DNA of 64,000 nucleotides from Agrobacterium vitis (GCF_013337045.2 NZ_CP118259.1:2728001-2792000), one strand, 5' to 3'. Numbered from the stretch's first letter, positions 32,356 to 41,930 are shown. Notes: a model not told the origin generated them from the sequence alone. Numbers and translations: made by a program.

Positions 32356-32914
32356 GCCAATCACCTCCAGCGCGATGTCTGCCACCCGCAAATCGGTTCT
32401 TGACGGTGCCTATGGCGGCTCCGCCCATGTGACGCTGACGCCAGCCGCCCCGGCCTCACGCCTCTCGCTGCGGGCCGGAGCGGATGCTGTCCCCGGTCTT
32501 TCCTCAGCCCTTGGCCTGACCCTGCCCACGGCGCCGAAAACCTCTGCCCATGCCGGTCCGCGCCTTGCCTTCTGGCTCGGCCCGGACGAATGGCTTGTCA
32601 TCGACGAAGACGGCGCCGACCTCACCGCCGCCTGCGCCGCCTCCGGCACCATTCACTCCGCCACCGATGTCTCCCACCGCAACACCGCCATCCTGGTCTC
32701 CGGCCCCGGCTCCGTTCAAACCCTCAACACCGCCTGCCCGCTCGACCTGTCGCTGAAAACCTTCCCCCTTGGCGCGGTCACCCGCACCGTATTCGGCAAG
32801 ATCGAAATCGTGCTCTACCGGATGAGCGAGGACGCCTTTCGGGTGGAATGCTGGCGGTCCTTTGCCGAATATGCCTTCGGCATGTTGCAGGAAGGGGCTG
32901 CGGACGCGGCGTGA
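32348..32914 (+). CDS. soxG: Sarcosine oxidase gamma subunit
   Basis: A 188-residue SoxG/YgfZ-fold protein with the characteristic RLAFWLGPDEWLVIDEDG and DVSHRNTAILVSGPGS stretches and the C-terminal FRVECWRSFAEYAFGML. It completes soxBDAG. The usual neighbours glyA, folD and purU are not present in this window. A decayed second copy of its C-terminal two-thirds is found 1.6 kb downstream. Confidence 0.95.
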   Translation: MVEPITSSAMSATRKSVLDGAYGGSAHVTLTPAAPASRLSLRAGADAVPGLSSALGLTLPTAPKTSAHAGPRLAFWLGPDEWLVIDEDGADLTAACAASGTIHSATDVSHRNTAILVSGPGSVQTLNTACPLDLSLKTFPLGAVTRTVFGKIEIVLYRMSEDAFRVECWRSFAEYAFGMLQEGAADAA

Positions 32915-32920
32915 ACAGGC

Positions 32921-33988
32921 TCAGGGAATCAGCTTTTCCCCACGCAATTGCGCAAACAGGCTAAAAAACGCCTCGTCGGTGGGCTGGTAGCGGTCAAAGC
33001 CCATTGTCCGGCTCTTGCTCATATCGGTCACCACTTCAATCGGCCGCCCAAGATCGGCGTCGGTATGCCAAGGTGAGGCCAGGCGCGACAGGTCTTTTTC
33101 GATCAGGCCGTTGCGCTCGGCAAGCTCCCGCCAGATGGCGGCGTCCTCTGCCATCTGCTGCTCCAGCGGCAGGATTGTGCCGTCGAACGGCGCTGGCTCC
33201 AGTCCAAACCAATTGGCAATCCGGCCCCACATCCAACTCCAGCGGAAGATATCGCCATTGACCACATTGAAGGCCTGGTTGCGGCATTGTGGTGTCGTTG
33301 CGGCCCAGAGCAATTGCTCGGCCAGAACACCAGCATCGGTCATATCCGTCAGGCCGTTCCATTGAACGGAAGAGCCGGGAAAACGGAAGGGCCGCCCGGT
33401 TTCGCGGCAGAGCGTCGCATAGACGGCCAGCGTCGTTCCCATGTTCATGGCATTGCCAACTGCCTTGCCGATCACCGTATGCGGGCGATGCACACTCCAG
33501 GAAAATCCGTCGCGCCCGGCTGCGGTAAACACTTCATCTTCCTGCGCGTAGTAAAAATTCTCGACATCAAGCCTGCCCTGATCCTCCCGGAACGGTGTCT
33601 GCGGCAGAGTGCCTTTGCCATAGGCCTCGAAGGGGCCGAGATAATGTTTGAGCCCCGTGACCAAGGCGACATGGGTAACCGACCCGGCTGGACGCAGTGC
33701 ATCCAGCACATTGCGCACCATCGCCGCATTGACCCGGATGTTTTCCGCCTCACTTGACTGGCGCGCCCATGTCGAGATGAACACCACGTCGGGCTTCACG
33801 TCGGAAAGAGCCCGCGCCGTCGCCTCACGATCCTGAAGATCGGCCGCCACGGGCTGCATGCCGTCTTTGGCAACCGGCGAGCGGGCCAGTCCATGCACGG
33901 CCCATCCCTTCGCCAACAGGAGATCCACCGTCGCGCTGCCAACGATGCCGCTTGCGCCGACAACCAATGCTGATCCAACCATCTTCAT
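32921..33988 (-). CDS. PRISE-type NAD(P)-dependent short-chain reductase
   Basis: A 355-residue atypical short-chain dehydrogenase of the progesterone 5-beta-reductase / iridoid-synthase-like group. The nucleotide motif GASGIVGS lies about residues 11-18. The family signatures ALVTGLKHYLGPFE (catalytic Lys) and NFYYAQEDEVF (catalytic Tyr) are present. Members reduce activated C=C bonds of enones with NADPH. It is convergent with soxG, 6 bases away, and divergent from an HxlR regulator that probably controls it. The natural substrate is unknown. Confidence 0.9.
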   Translation of the reverse strand: MKMVGSALVVGASGIVGSATVDLLLAKGWAVHGLARSPVAKDGMQPVAADLQDREATARALSDVKPDVVFISTWARQSSEAENIRVNAAMVRNVLDALRPAGSVTHVALVTGLKHYLGPFEAYGKGTLPQTPFREDQGRLDVENFYYAQEDEVFTAAGRDGFSWSVHRPHTVIGKAVGNAMNMGTTLAVYATLCRETGRPFRFPGSSVQWNGLTDMTDAGVLAEQLLWAATTPQCRNQAFNVVNGDIFRWSWMWGRIANWFGLEPAPFDGTILPLEQQMAEDAAIWRELAERNGLIEKDLSRLASPWHTDADLGRPIEVVTDMSKSRTMGFDRYQPTDEAFFSLFAQLRGEKLIP

Positions 33989-34080
33989 GCTCCTTCTATC
34001 TGAAGGCAGACATGTAGGCGCCTCTTGCCTTTAAAAAAGACGGCACCATTTACGGGCCTAGACACCAGAAGGTAACCACC

Positions 34081-34464
34081 ATGCAACCAGGAACGCCAGA
34101 AACCGAGTGGCGGGAAGATTGCGCGCCGCGCCGCGTACTCGAACTGTTTTCCACCAAATGGACCAGCATGGTGCTGCATACCCTGCATGTGCGCCATGGG
34201 GGCGAGGCGCGCACCGGCGTACTGCTGCGCAGCCTGCCCGGTATTTCCAAGAAAATGCTGACCCAGACCCTGCGCGATATGGAAGCTAGCGGCCTGATCT
34301 CCCGCCACGTCCAGGCCACCATTCCACCCGCCGTCGAATACCGACTGACCCCGCTCGGCAACCGGTTCATCGAGCCGGTGGAACTGCTCTACGCCTGGGG
34401 CCGGGAGAATGCCGACGCGCTGGATGCGCTTGGGGCAAGACCGGGGTCAAGGCGGGAGGGGTAG
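34081..34464 (+). CDS. HxlR family transcriptional regulator
   Basis: A 127-residue winged-helix regulator with the HxlR pattern: a cysteine near the N-terminus (EDCAPRRVLELFSTKWT), then LRSLPGISKKMLTQTLRDME and the wing ATIPPAVEYRLTPLG. It is divergent from the PRISE reductase across a 92-base gap, a common arrangement in which the regulator senses reactive electrophiles or quinones and represses the neighbouring oxidoreductase. The effector here is not known. Confidence 0.92.
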   Translation: MQPGTPETEWREDCAPRRVLELFSTKWTSMVLHTLHVRHGGEARTGVLLRSLPGISKKMLTQTLRDMEASGLISRHVQATIPPAVEYRLTPLGNRFIEPVELLYAWGRENADALDALGARPGSRREG

Positions 34465-34539
34465 TGCAGTGGCGTAGACGCCGTCCTCGGGGTTCCATAA
34501 GCGTTCAATCTAACCTTGCAGACCGTAACGAAGGCCTCG

Positions 34540-34878
34540 GGTCCCGCCTCGCCTTCTGGCTTGGCCCGGATGAATTGCTTGTCATCGACGAAGATGACAC
34601 CGACCTGATGGCCGCCTGCTGCGCCGCATCAGCGATCACCCACCGCAACACTGCCAGTCTCGTCTCCGACCCGGGCGCCGCACGCGCCCTCAACCTCGCC
34701 TGCCCGCTCGATTCTTCGCTCAAAATCTTTTGCCATCGGCGCCGTTACCCACACCGTGTTCGGCAAGATTGAGATCTATCGAATGAGCGAAGAGGCTTTT
34801 CGCGTGGAATGCTGGCGGTCGTTTGCAGATTACGCGTTTGGGATGTTAGCGGACGGGGGGATATACGGTGAGGCGTAG
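34540..34878 (+). pseudogene. Decayed, frameshifted partial copy of soxG
   Basis: Translation from about 34540 gives SRLAFWLGPDELLVIDED and HRNTASLVSDPGAARALNLA, clearly similar to soxG residues from about 70 on. At the T-run 34728-34731 one extra T shifts the frame, and the match then continues in the next frame as AIGAVTHTVFGKIEI, YRMSEEAFRVECWRSFADYA and FGML, ending at TAG 34878. A block equal to TIHSATDVS is also missing and no N-terminal third is present. It is a relic duplicate that cannot make a working subunit. Confidence 0.9.
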
Positions 34879-34918
34879 TCTAATTCTTTTTAATCAGTAA
34901 CACGTACGGACCTTAGGA

Positions 34919-35530
34919 TCATACCGTCTTTAAAAAGATATGACCATTTGCAGTTTCGATCACCTTCTCCGCACTCGCAGCGACTTTTTTTTGATCTGGT
35001 GATCGAAAAGACTTTCGGAAATAGGCAGCACGATCCAGAACAAGTTCGTCTGTATCAAAATCTCGATGTAGAACAGCTCTTTCCGCTTCTATCGTATCCA
35101 CTGCTGCATTTATCAGCGCCGCCACCAGAGGATCATTGCGACCTAATTCACCAAATTCAGGAAATCGCATTACCACTCTGTTTCCTGAATTTGGGCTAAA
35201 ACTGCCATTCGTTACAGATAATGAAGCCGATTTATCTTCATCAACGATACCATTCCAAAAAACGCAACGAAATCCAAGCTCGACAATTGGCTGCTTATCA
35301 TAGTCGCGCCGATTAACGCCATTAAGAACTAGTTCCTTGATAGAATCGATGTTATGTATGTCGATATATGGATTTAAATTTGCCTTTCTTCGAGAAGAAG
35401 CAACAAGCTTCCAACGAAATACGCAAGGATTTATATCATGAAGTTTATTCAAAAAATAAAACAAATCTGAACTGCAATCATTAATATCTCTATTTCTAAT
35501 TGAATTATACGCTCCAAGAAAATATTTCAT
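34919..35530 (-). CDS. Probable immunity protein, Imm52-like
   Basis: A 203-residue soluble protein. Its pattern LGAYNSIRNRD, an early cysteine, FLNKLHDINPCVFRWK, SRRKA, LGFRCVFWNG and PNSGNRVVMRFP matches what I know of immunity protein 52, the usual partner of Tox-REase-5 toxins. The ATG overlaps the stop of the toxin gene by one base (TAATG), so the pair is translationally coupled. Codon use and base content are much more AT-rich than the neighbours, suggesting horizontal transfer. The expected role is to bind and block the nuclease in the cytosol. Confidence 0.8.
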   Translation of the reverse strand: MKYFLGAYNSIRNRDINDCSSDLFYFLNKLHDINPCVFRWKLVASSRRKANLNPYIDIHNIDSIKELVLNGVNRRDYDKQPIVELGFRCVFWNGIVDEDKSASLSVTNGSFSPNSGNRVVMRFPEFGELGRNDPLVAALINAAVDTIEAERAVLHRDFDTDELVLDRAAYFRKSFRSPDQKKVAASAEKVIETANGHIFLKTV

Positions 35531-36375
35531 TATTTAAGAACCGTATTAGAGGTTGAATTCGGAACTTCAGAAGATTTATTCGATTCAACCTCGACAGAAA
35601 TCCCTTTTATACCTTCTTCTTTGAATAATTTTTCCGTTGCTCGCGCACTTTCCTCATCGCTAAACGACCATTTTATTTTTTTACCTCCAGCAGCTTCAAT
35701 CTGCCTTTCTGCCTGGTCTATAAGAGCTCTCTGACCACCAAACCATCCATTAAACCGTCCGTCTTTGCCAACAAACTGACTATATCTATCTTTTGCCTCT
35801 AGGAGAGTTTGATTAGCACGATCATATCCATCAAATTTAACGCCGTTCACAACAAAACTTTGATTGGCCGACCTTCCTGTTACAGCAGTTTGGTGAGCTG
35901 CTGCAGAAGGGCTCATCCACTCTTTTGTCGTGACCCATTTGCCGAGCTGGTTTTCTATTCGCTCTAATCGAGCCGCTCTTACTGTCGCACTAATTGATCG
36001 AGCTTCATAAGCTGTCGCATTCAATCCACGACCGACAGGTCCGAATTCCGGATTTCCTGCGCCGTTTAAACCTTCAGCAAGAAACTCTCCCGCTTGAAGG
36101 GTGGCCTCCAGCATATTAAGCAGCGCCTCAGGACCATCCGCCGCCTGTGAACCATTTCCTGCTGCCGCCCCCATATGCCCATTGGGGTCGCTTTTATTTA
36201 TCGGATCATTTCCAGCATAGGCATACCGATTTGTCCCAACCCCAGCAACAGTAGGGTCCCAACCATCAGGGGAGATATAGCGCGCATTCGCAGGGATAGC
36301 GCTAGCAAGCCAAAGAAATGCGACAACTATAATTTTTATATTTACAACAGAAGTAAACATCTTGCTTTTTATCAT
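35530..36375 (-). CDS. Orphan Rhs-tip toxin with Tox-REase-5 nuclease domain
   Basis: A 281-residue protein from ATG 36375, which follows a strong GGGAGGG site; the longer frame from 36417 is less likely. Residues 1-31 resemble a Sec signal (MIKSKMF, hydrophobic core, ending PANA). They lead directly to an Rhs core-end signature, RYISPDGWDP and YAYAGNDPINKSDPNG (about residues 32-65). The C-terminal 130 residues match restriction-endonuclease-fold toxin 5, with QTAVTG, NGVKFDGY and LLEAKDRY carrying the D...ExK-type catalytic residues. The Rhs barrel repeats are absent, as are VgrG and PAAR genes. The region is AT-rich, so it is probably a mobile or displaced polymorphic toxin. Confidence 0.82.
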   Translation of the reverse strand: MIKSKMFTSVVNIKIIVVAFLWLASAIPANARYISPDGWDPTVAGVGTNRYAYAGNDPINKSDPNGHMGAAAGNGSQAADGPEALLNMLEATLQAGEFLAEGLNGAGNPEFGPVGRGLNATAYEARSISATVRAARLERIENQLGKWVTTKEWMSPSAAAHQTAVTGRSANQSFVVNGVKFDGYDRANQTLLEAKDRYSQFVGKDGRFNGWFGGQRALIDQAERQIEAAGGKKIKWSFSDEESARATEKLFKEEGIKGISVEVESNKSSEVPNSTSNTVLK

Positions 36376-36754
36376 AAAATGACCCTCCCGCAGATTGTTA
36401 CGAGATACACAGCTCACAAAAAAGTCAATGGAATTTTATGGAAAAATGGCAACTTGAATAACAGAATGTCTTGAATTTCAGACCGAGCAATCATGACTTT
36501 CGTGGACACCTCGTATTACGTTTTCTACAGACGTCCAAAATCGAGTGACAGCATCCTTTTGCAAGCATGCTTGCGCTCAGGCTCCAAAGCATCGCAAGGT
36601 AATTAAAAATTGTGGCGTACTCATCTCATGAACGGCAACCTGCAGCGAAGTGGTTCCCGCTTATGAAAATGCCGTAATTCAGACGATCGCGGTTCACATT
36701 CTCGACAAAAATCCCCCTTCCCCTCCCCACCCGTTATACGCTAAACCATTACCG
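36376..36754. promoter_or_regulatory. Upstream region of the toxin-immunity pair
   Basis: AT-rich at the toxin end and more GC-rich towards 36.7 kb. It contains the toxin ribosome-binding site GGGAGGG (minus strand) and presumably divergent promoters for the toxin and for the structured leader that starts at 36755. No convincing -35/-10 boxes or genes were found. Confidence 0.4.
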
Positions 36755-37025
36755 GGACCAGTTGTAACGGGCTGGTCCTGGAGTGTCGAAGCTCCGCAAT
36801 AGACGGCCAGTGTCGGTCGTGAAAAGACACCCCTCAGCCATAGGTTTGTGGCTGAGGCGGTGGACCGTGCCTATATGGTCCCCCACACCTTCTTGGCGTC
36901 GGGGAGGCCTTGGCGTATGTCCAGAGCTTCGGCTTAAAGGCCAAGGCAGTCGTTCTATTGCGGCTTTCGACCTCCCCGATCACCAGAGGGCAAAAATCCT
37001 CCGGTGATCGCTTGTTTCACAAGCG
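36755..37025 (+). ncRNA. Multi-hairpin structured RNA leader, unknown class
   Basis: At least five stems stand in series in 271 bases: GGACCAG/CTGGTCC (36755-36778), a 9-bp perfect CCTCAGCCA/TGGCTGAGG (36832-36857), GGACC/GGTCC (36862-36881), an 8-bp perfect GCCTTGGC/GCCAAGGC (36907-36947) whose loop holds a small AGC-TTCG-GCT hairpin, and CGATCACC/GGTGATCG (36977-37010) extended by GAGG/CCTC. CGCTTG/CAAGCG (37009-37025) overlaps the last by two bases and lies directly before the ribosome-binding site of the next gene. It fits a cis-regulatory leader or a small RNA. I do not recognise an Rfam family. Confidence 0.6.
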
Positions 37026-37038
37026 CGGGAGGAATGGC

Positions 37039-37491
37039 ATGGCCGATTACAATCTCTGGGCCGATCTTTTTCATACCTGGCAATCCATGACCGATTGGGT
37101 GAAGGTCGTGGCCATTCTCACCCCACCGGGCTTTGCCTTGGGCGCGCTGGCGCTGCTGCTGCGCTACCGGCTGGCGCGGCAGCGGGATTTCCGCCGCACG
37201 GTTCCCGCCGAGCTGCTGGAGCCACGACAGGCGGAACCGCCTGACGCGATCGACACCACGATCCTCGACGCCGCCACCGATCTGCAAACCCGGCTGGAGG
37301 AGGCCCGCCAAAGGCTGCTGCCGCCGGGCCGGTCTATGTTGGAGAGGGCGGAAATCCGCGACAAGATCGAACAGATCATTCGTGAGGAATACCAAGGCGG
37401 CACCGATCCGGTGGAGGCGCTTGCCCGGGTGCGGCGGTTTTTGAGTGAGCAGCGAAGGTCACGGGATCATCGTTCCGAAGCGGAGGATTGA
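37039..37491 (+). CDS. Small single-pass membrane protein with coiled C-terminal region
   Basis: A 150-residue protein. ATG 37039 follows GGGAGG at an ideal distance; a longer frame from 36910 would run through the structured leader. The N-terminal 25 residues are polar (ADYNLWADLFHTWQSMTDW). One membrane helix follows (VKVVAILTPPGFALGALALLL), then a basic stop-transfer patch and a charged, helical cytosolic tail with EEARQRLLPPGRSMLERAEI. I do not recognise the family. Its position directly after a series of hairpins suggests post-transcriptional control. Confidence 0.75.
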   Translation: MADYNLWADLFHTWQSMTDWVKVVAILTPPGFALGALALLLRYRLARQRDFRRTVPAELLEPRQAEPPDAIDTTILDAATDLQTRLEEARQRLLPPGRSMLERAEIRDKIEQIIREEYQGGTDPVEALARVRRFLSEQRRSRDHRSEAED

Positions 37492-37557
37492 GGACTTGGG
37501 AATTTGCCAGATTCAGATTGAATCAGAGTATCAACACAAACATTTTCATCTGCGGTC

Positions 37558-37739
37558 ACCCCCCTCTGCCCTGCCGGGCATCTCCCCCTCAAGGAGGGAG
37601 ATCGGATAGACGCAGCCGCTCGTTTCAACGGATAAATTTGCAATTTCAGGCGCTCGCAACCGATGATGTTCAGCAACATGGCGGCTCTTTGTCGATCTCC
37701 CCCCTTGAGGGGGAGATGCCTGGCAAGGCAGAGGGGGGT
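37558..37739. repeat. MITE-like element with 47-bp inverted arms
   Basis: The left arm 37558-37604 (ACCCCCCTCTGCCCTGCCGG...) is the reverse complement of the right arm 37693-37739 with only a few mismatches. An 88-base centre without coding capacity lies between them. The arms contain TCTCCCCCTCAAGG, which is frequent between rhizobial genes. No target-site duplication is obvious. It lies between convergent genes, so it may also act as a terminator. Confidence 0.8.
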
Positions 37740-37790
37740 AAACCCCACGGAAAGGCGCTAACGTTCACACGATAAGCAAGCGCAACAACC

Positions 37791-38927
<1,137 letters not shown>

Positions 38928-39098
38928 TTACCATTCCCCTCCAGGAAGGCAATTCGAAGGTAATCATGTTGGCAAGGCGGTGGCAAGCGGGCAGCCTTAT
39001 CAGTTTAGGCTAAAGTTGAAGACAGATGAGGCCAATCGTTGACTTGGGCAGCAAACGGCGCAAAACAGATGCTCAGAACCGCTATTCTGGAGCCATCG

Positions 39099-39863
39099 AT
39101 GTCCAAGCCGCTTGTCGCCATACCCGCCGATTTCCGTGCCATTGAAGGGTCCAATTGGCATTGCGTGCTGGACCAATATGTCAAGGCGACGCTGACCGTG
39201 GCCGGGGCCATGCCGGTTATTATTCCCGCTCTGGAAACCGGCGCGGATATCGAGGCGGTACTTGACCGGGTAGATGGCGTGGTGATTTCCGGCTCGCCCA
39301 GCAATGTCCATCCCTCGCTCTATGGCCGCGACGCCAGGGATAGCGACGGCCCGTTCGATCACGCCCGTGACGCGACCTCGCTGCCGCTGATCCGCCGCGC
39401 CATCGAGCGTGGAATTCCGCTGCTGGCCATCTGCCGGGGTATCCAGGAGTTGAACGTGGCGCTGGGCGGCACGCTGGCCTCCGAAATTCAGGACCAGCCC
39501 GGCACCTGGGATCATCGCAAGCCGCCGACCGATGACCGCGACCTCGCCTATTCCATCCGCCAGCCGGTGGAGGTGCGCGAAGGCTCCTGCATCGCCCGCT
39601 ATCTCGGCACAGCAGGGACGATCCAGATCAATTCCCTGCACCGCCAGGCGATTTCCGATCTCGCCCCTCGGCTCCAGGCCGAAGCGCTGGCCGATGACGG
39701 CACAATCGAGGCCGTCTCTGTTATCGATGCCAAGGGTTTTGCCGTCGGCGTGCAGTGGCACCCGGAATATTGGGCGGAAACGGATGCCCCGTCCCGCGCG
39801 CTGTTTGAAGCATTCGGGGCGGCGGCAAGGGAGTATGCGGCAGTGAAATCCCTCGCCGCCTGA
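39099..39863 (+). CDS. Gamma-glutamyl-gamma-aminobutyrate hydrolase family protein
   Basis: A 254-residue class I glutamine-amidotransferase-like hydrolase of the PuuD/peptidase C26 group. The nucleophile is in LLAICRGIQELNVALGG (about residue 113) and the His-Glu pair in VGVQWHPEYW. Members cleave gamma-glutamyl amides in putrescine breakdown or related pathways. ATG 39099 has GGAG upstream and starts MSKPLVAIPADF, the usual N-terminus; longer starts are not supported. It is divergent from the TRAP receptor gene. Confidence 0.9.
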   Translation: MSKPLVAIPADFRAIEGSNWHCVLDQYVKATLTVAGAMPVIIPALETGADIEAVLDRVDGVVISGSPSNVHPSLYGRDARDSDGPFDHARDATSLPLIRRAIERGIPLLAICRGIQELNVALGGTLASEIQDQPGTWDHRKPPTDDRDLAYSIRQPVEVREGSCIARYLGTAGTIQINSLHRQAISDLAPRLQAEALADDGTIEAVSVIDAKGFAVGVQWHPEYWAETDAPSRALFEAFGAAAREYAAVKSLAA

Positions 39864-39865
39864 GG

Positions 39866-40825
39866 TTACTTTTTGACGGGTGTTTCCGGCACCGGTGTCT
39901 TGACCGTACCGTTTTCAAACCAGCCGATCAGGTTATCCGCCACCAGATCGGCCATGGCATTGCGGGTCGGCACCGAGGCGGAGGCGACATGCGGCAGCAG
40001 CGACACATTGGGCAGATCGAGGAATTCCGCCGGTACTTTCGGCTCCTCGTAGAACACATCCATTCCGGCGGCGGCAATCGTGCCGTCCTTCAAGGCTGTG
40101 ATCAGCGCCGGTTCATCGACGCTCCAGCCGCGCCCGACGCTGATGAACACGCCGTTCGGCCCCAGCGCCTTCAGCACGTCTGCATTAATCGCCTTATGGG
40201 TTTCCGGCGTTTTCGGCACGATGCAGATCAGCGTATCGACGGCCTGGGCCAGATCCGTCAGCGACGCATGGTAATCATAGGACACACCGGGCTTGGGGCT
40301 GCGGGTGTGATAGCTGATCTTGACCTTGAACGGCTGTAACCGGCTGGCGATTTCACCGCCGATCCGCCCCAATCCGTAAAGCCCGACATGGCGGCCCCGC
40401 AGCGACAGCGGCGACAGCGGGAACGGTCCCTCATTCTGCCAGCGCCCGGCCCGCAGATAGCTTTCCGCCTGATGAAATTGCCTGATTGTGTTGAGCAGCA
40501 GCGCAATCGTCGTATCGGCCACTTCATCATCCAGCACGTCAGGCGTGTTGGTAACGATAACATTTTTGGACGCAGCTTTTGCCACATCCACCCCGTCGTA
40601 CCCGACGCCGAAATTGGCGATGATTTCCAGCTTCGGCAGGCTGTCGATCAAAGCGCCCGGCACGGCACCGGCAATGGCAATGCCGCGCACGCGAGCGGCA
40701 TCTGCATCGCTTAACGCAACCGGCTGGCCGGGCGGGGTCTGCACCAGTTCAAAACCAGGCTGCAAACGCTCCAGCACGCGCGGATGAATTTTTCCGGGAA
40801 TGAGAATAACGGGCTTATCGGTCAT
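39866..40825 (-). CDS. 2-hydroxyacid dehydrogenase (glyoxylate/hydroxypyruvate reductase-like)
   Basis: A 319-residue D-isomer-specific 2-hydroxyacid dehydrogenase. The NAD(P) motif is GLYGLGRIGGEIA (about residues 149-161). The catalytic Arg, Glu and His are in ISVGRGW, FYEEPKVP and LLPHVASAS. The closest functional class is probably glyoxylate, hydroxypyruvate or gluconate 2-keto reductases. It lies 16 bases downstream of a LacI-type regulator on the same strand, pointing to a sugar-acid or keto-acid substrate; the exact one is unknown. Confidence 0.92.
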   Translation of the reverse strand: MTDKPVILIPGKIHPRVLERLQPGFELVQTPPGQPVALSDADAARVRGIAIAGAVPGALIDSLPKLEIIANFGVGYDGVDVAKAASKNVIVTNTPDVLDDEVADTTIALLLNTIRQFHQAESYLRAGRWQNEGPFPLSPLSLRGRHVGLYGLGRIGGEIASRLQPFKVKISYHTRSPKPGVSYDYHASLTDLAQAVDTLICIVPKTPETHKAINADVLKALGPNGVFISVGRGWSVDEPALITALKDGTIAAAGMDVFYEEPKVPAEFLDLPNVSLLPHVASASVPTRNAMADLVADNLIGWFENGTVKTPVPETPVKK

Positions 40826-40841
40826 GGGATCAAAATCTCTA

Positions 40842-41864
40842 TCAGTCTCGATGTTTAATAGGGCCGGTTGATTGGCGGATACGCATTTCAGGCTTAATCA
40901 GGTGGATACCATCCGGCTCATGGCTGCCCGCCAGCTTATCCAGAAGCGCGCGCGCTGCAAGCCTGCCGACTTCCGCCTGTCCGTTTGACACCGTGGTCAA
41001 TGCCGGTGTCGCGATCGATGCTTCCTCCAGGTCGTCGTAACCGGTTACGGATATATCGCGGCCCGGTACCAACCCGGCACGCGAGACACCATTCATCAAC
41101 CCGATAGCGACCAAATCGTTCCAGCACACCGCCGCCGTCGGCTTTTGCGGCAGCGACAGGAAGTTCACCGCCGCCTCGAAACCGCCCTGCTTGGTGCGCG
41201 GTCCGGGAATGCGCAGATTGGGATCAACCGCAATGCCCGCTTTGCGCAAGGCGTTGACATAGCCCTGGTAACGGTCACGCCCGGTCGAGGTCTGGTCGGT
41301 GCCGCCAACCATGGCGATAACGCGGTGGCCAAGGCCGATCAGGTGGTTGGTGGCCAGCGAAATGCCATAGGTGTCATCGCCGCGATAGGTCGGCAGCGCC
41401 AACCCGTCCATGGAGCGGGCAATCAGAATGGCGGGCATGCCGTTGTCTTCGGCCAGCATGATATCTTCCGGCGGCGAACCGATGGCAGGCGACATGATCA
41501 CGCCATCGCCGCCCAGTTGCAGCAGCGTTTCGATGAAGGTCCGCTGTTTTTCTACCGAATCGTAGTGGTTGGACAGAATGAACGTCTGGCGGCTGCGGTC
41601 CAGCTCGCTTTCAATGGCTTTCAGAATTTCGCCGTAAAACGGGTTCATGATGTCATGAACGACAACACCGATAATGCCGGAGCGCGAGGTGCGCAGGCTG
41701 GCGGCGCGACGGTTATAGATATAGCCAAGCAGCCGGGCCTGGTCCTTGATTTTTTCGCGGGTATCTGCCGCCACCAGCGGACTGTCTCGCAAGGCGAGCG
41801 ATACCGTGGCGGTGGACAGGCCGAGACTTTCGGCAATGGTCGATAGCTTGATCTTTTGCGCCAC
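40842..41864 (-). CDS. LacI family transcriptional regulator
   Basis: A 340-residue LacI/GalR repressor. The HTH is IKLSTIAESLGLSTATVSLA near the N-terminus with hinge region ARLLGYIYNRRAASLR, followed by a periplasmic-binding-fold effector domain (GIIGVVVHDIMNPFYGEILK). GTG 41864 is preferred because GGGGGAG lies just before it; an ATG at 41894 would add ten residues. It is co-directional with, and just upstream of, the hydroxyacid dehydrogenase and probably regulates it and itself. Confidence 0.93.
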   Translation of the reverse strand: MAQKIKLSTIAESLGLSTATVSLALRDSPLVAADTREKIKDQARLLGYIYNRRAASLRTSRSGIIGVVVHDIMNPFYGEILKAIESELDRSRQTFILSNHYDSVEKQRTFIETLLQLGGDGVIMSPAIGSPPEDIMLAEDNGMPAILIARSMDGLALPTYRGDDTYGISLATNHLIGLGHRVIAMVGGTDQTSTGRDRYQGYVNALRKAGIAVDPNLRIPGPRTKQGGFEAAVNFLSLPQKPTAAVCWNDLVAIGLMNGVSRAGLVPGRDISVTGYDDLEEASIATPALTTVSNGQAEVGRLAARALLDKLAGSHEPDGIHLIKPEMRIRQSTGPIKHRD

Positions 41865-41930
41865 GGCTCCCCCCTTGGTCGTTCGTATATGCAATCGTCC
41901 GGGCTTGATCGTGACCCGGCTTCAAATGCA

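Noticed and set aside
34464..34772. 102-residue frame after the HxlR gene as an intact gene
   Set aside because: It is the first-frame part of a frameshifted soxG relic and ends in unrelated residues after the extra T.
36783..37007. 74-residue frame inside the hairpin region
   Set aside because: Its sequence is dictated by the stems, it lacks a ribosome-binding site and a recognisable product; a structured RNA explains the region better.
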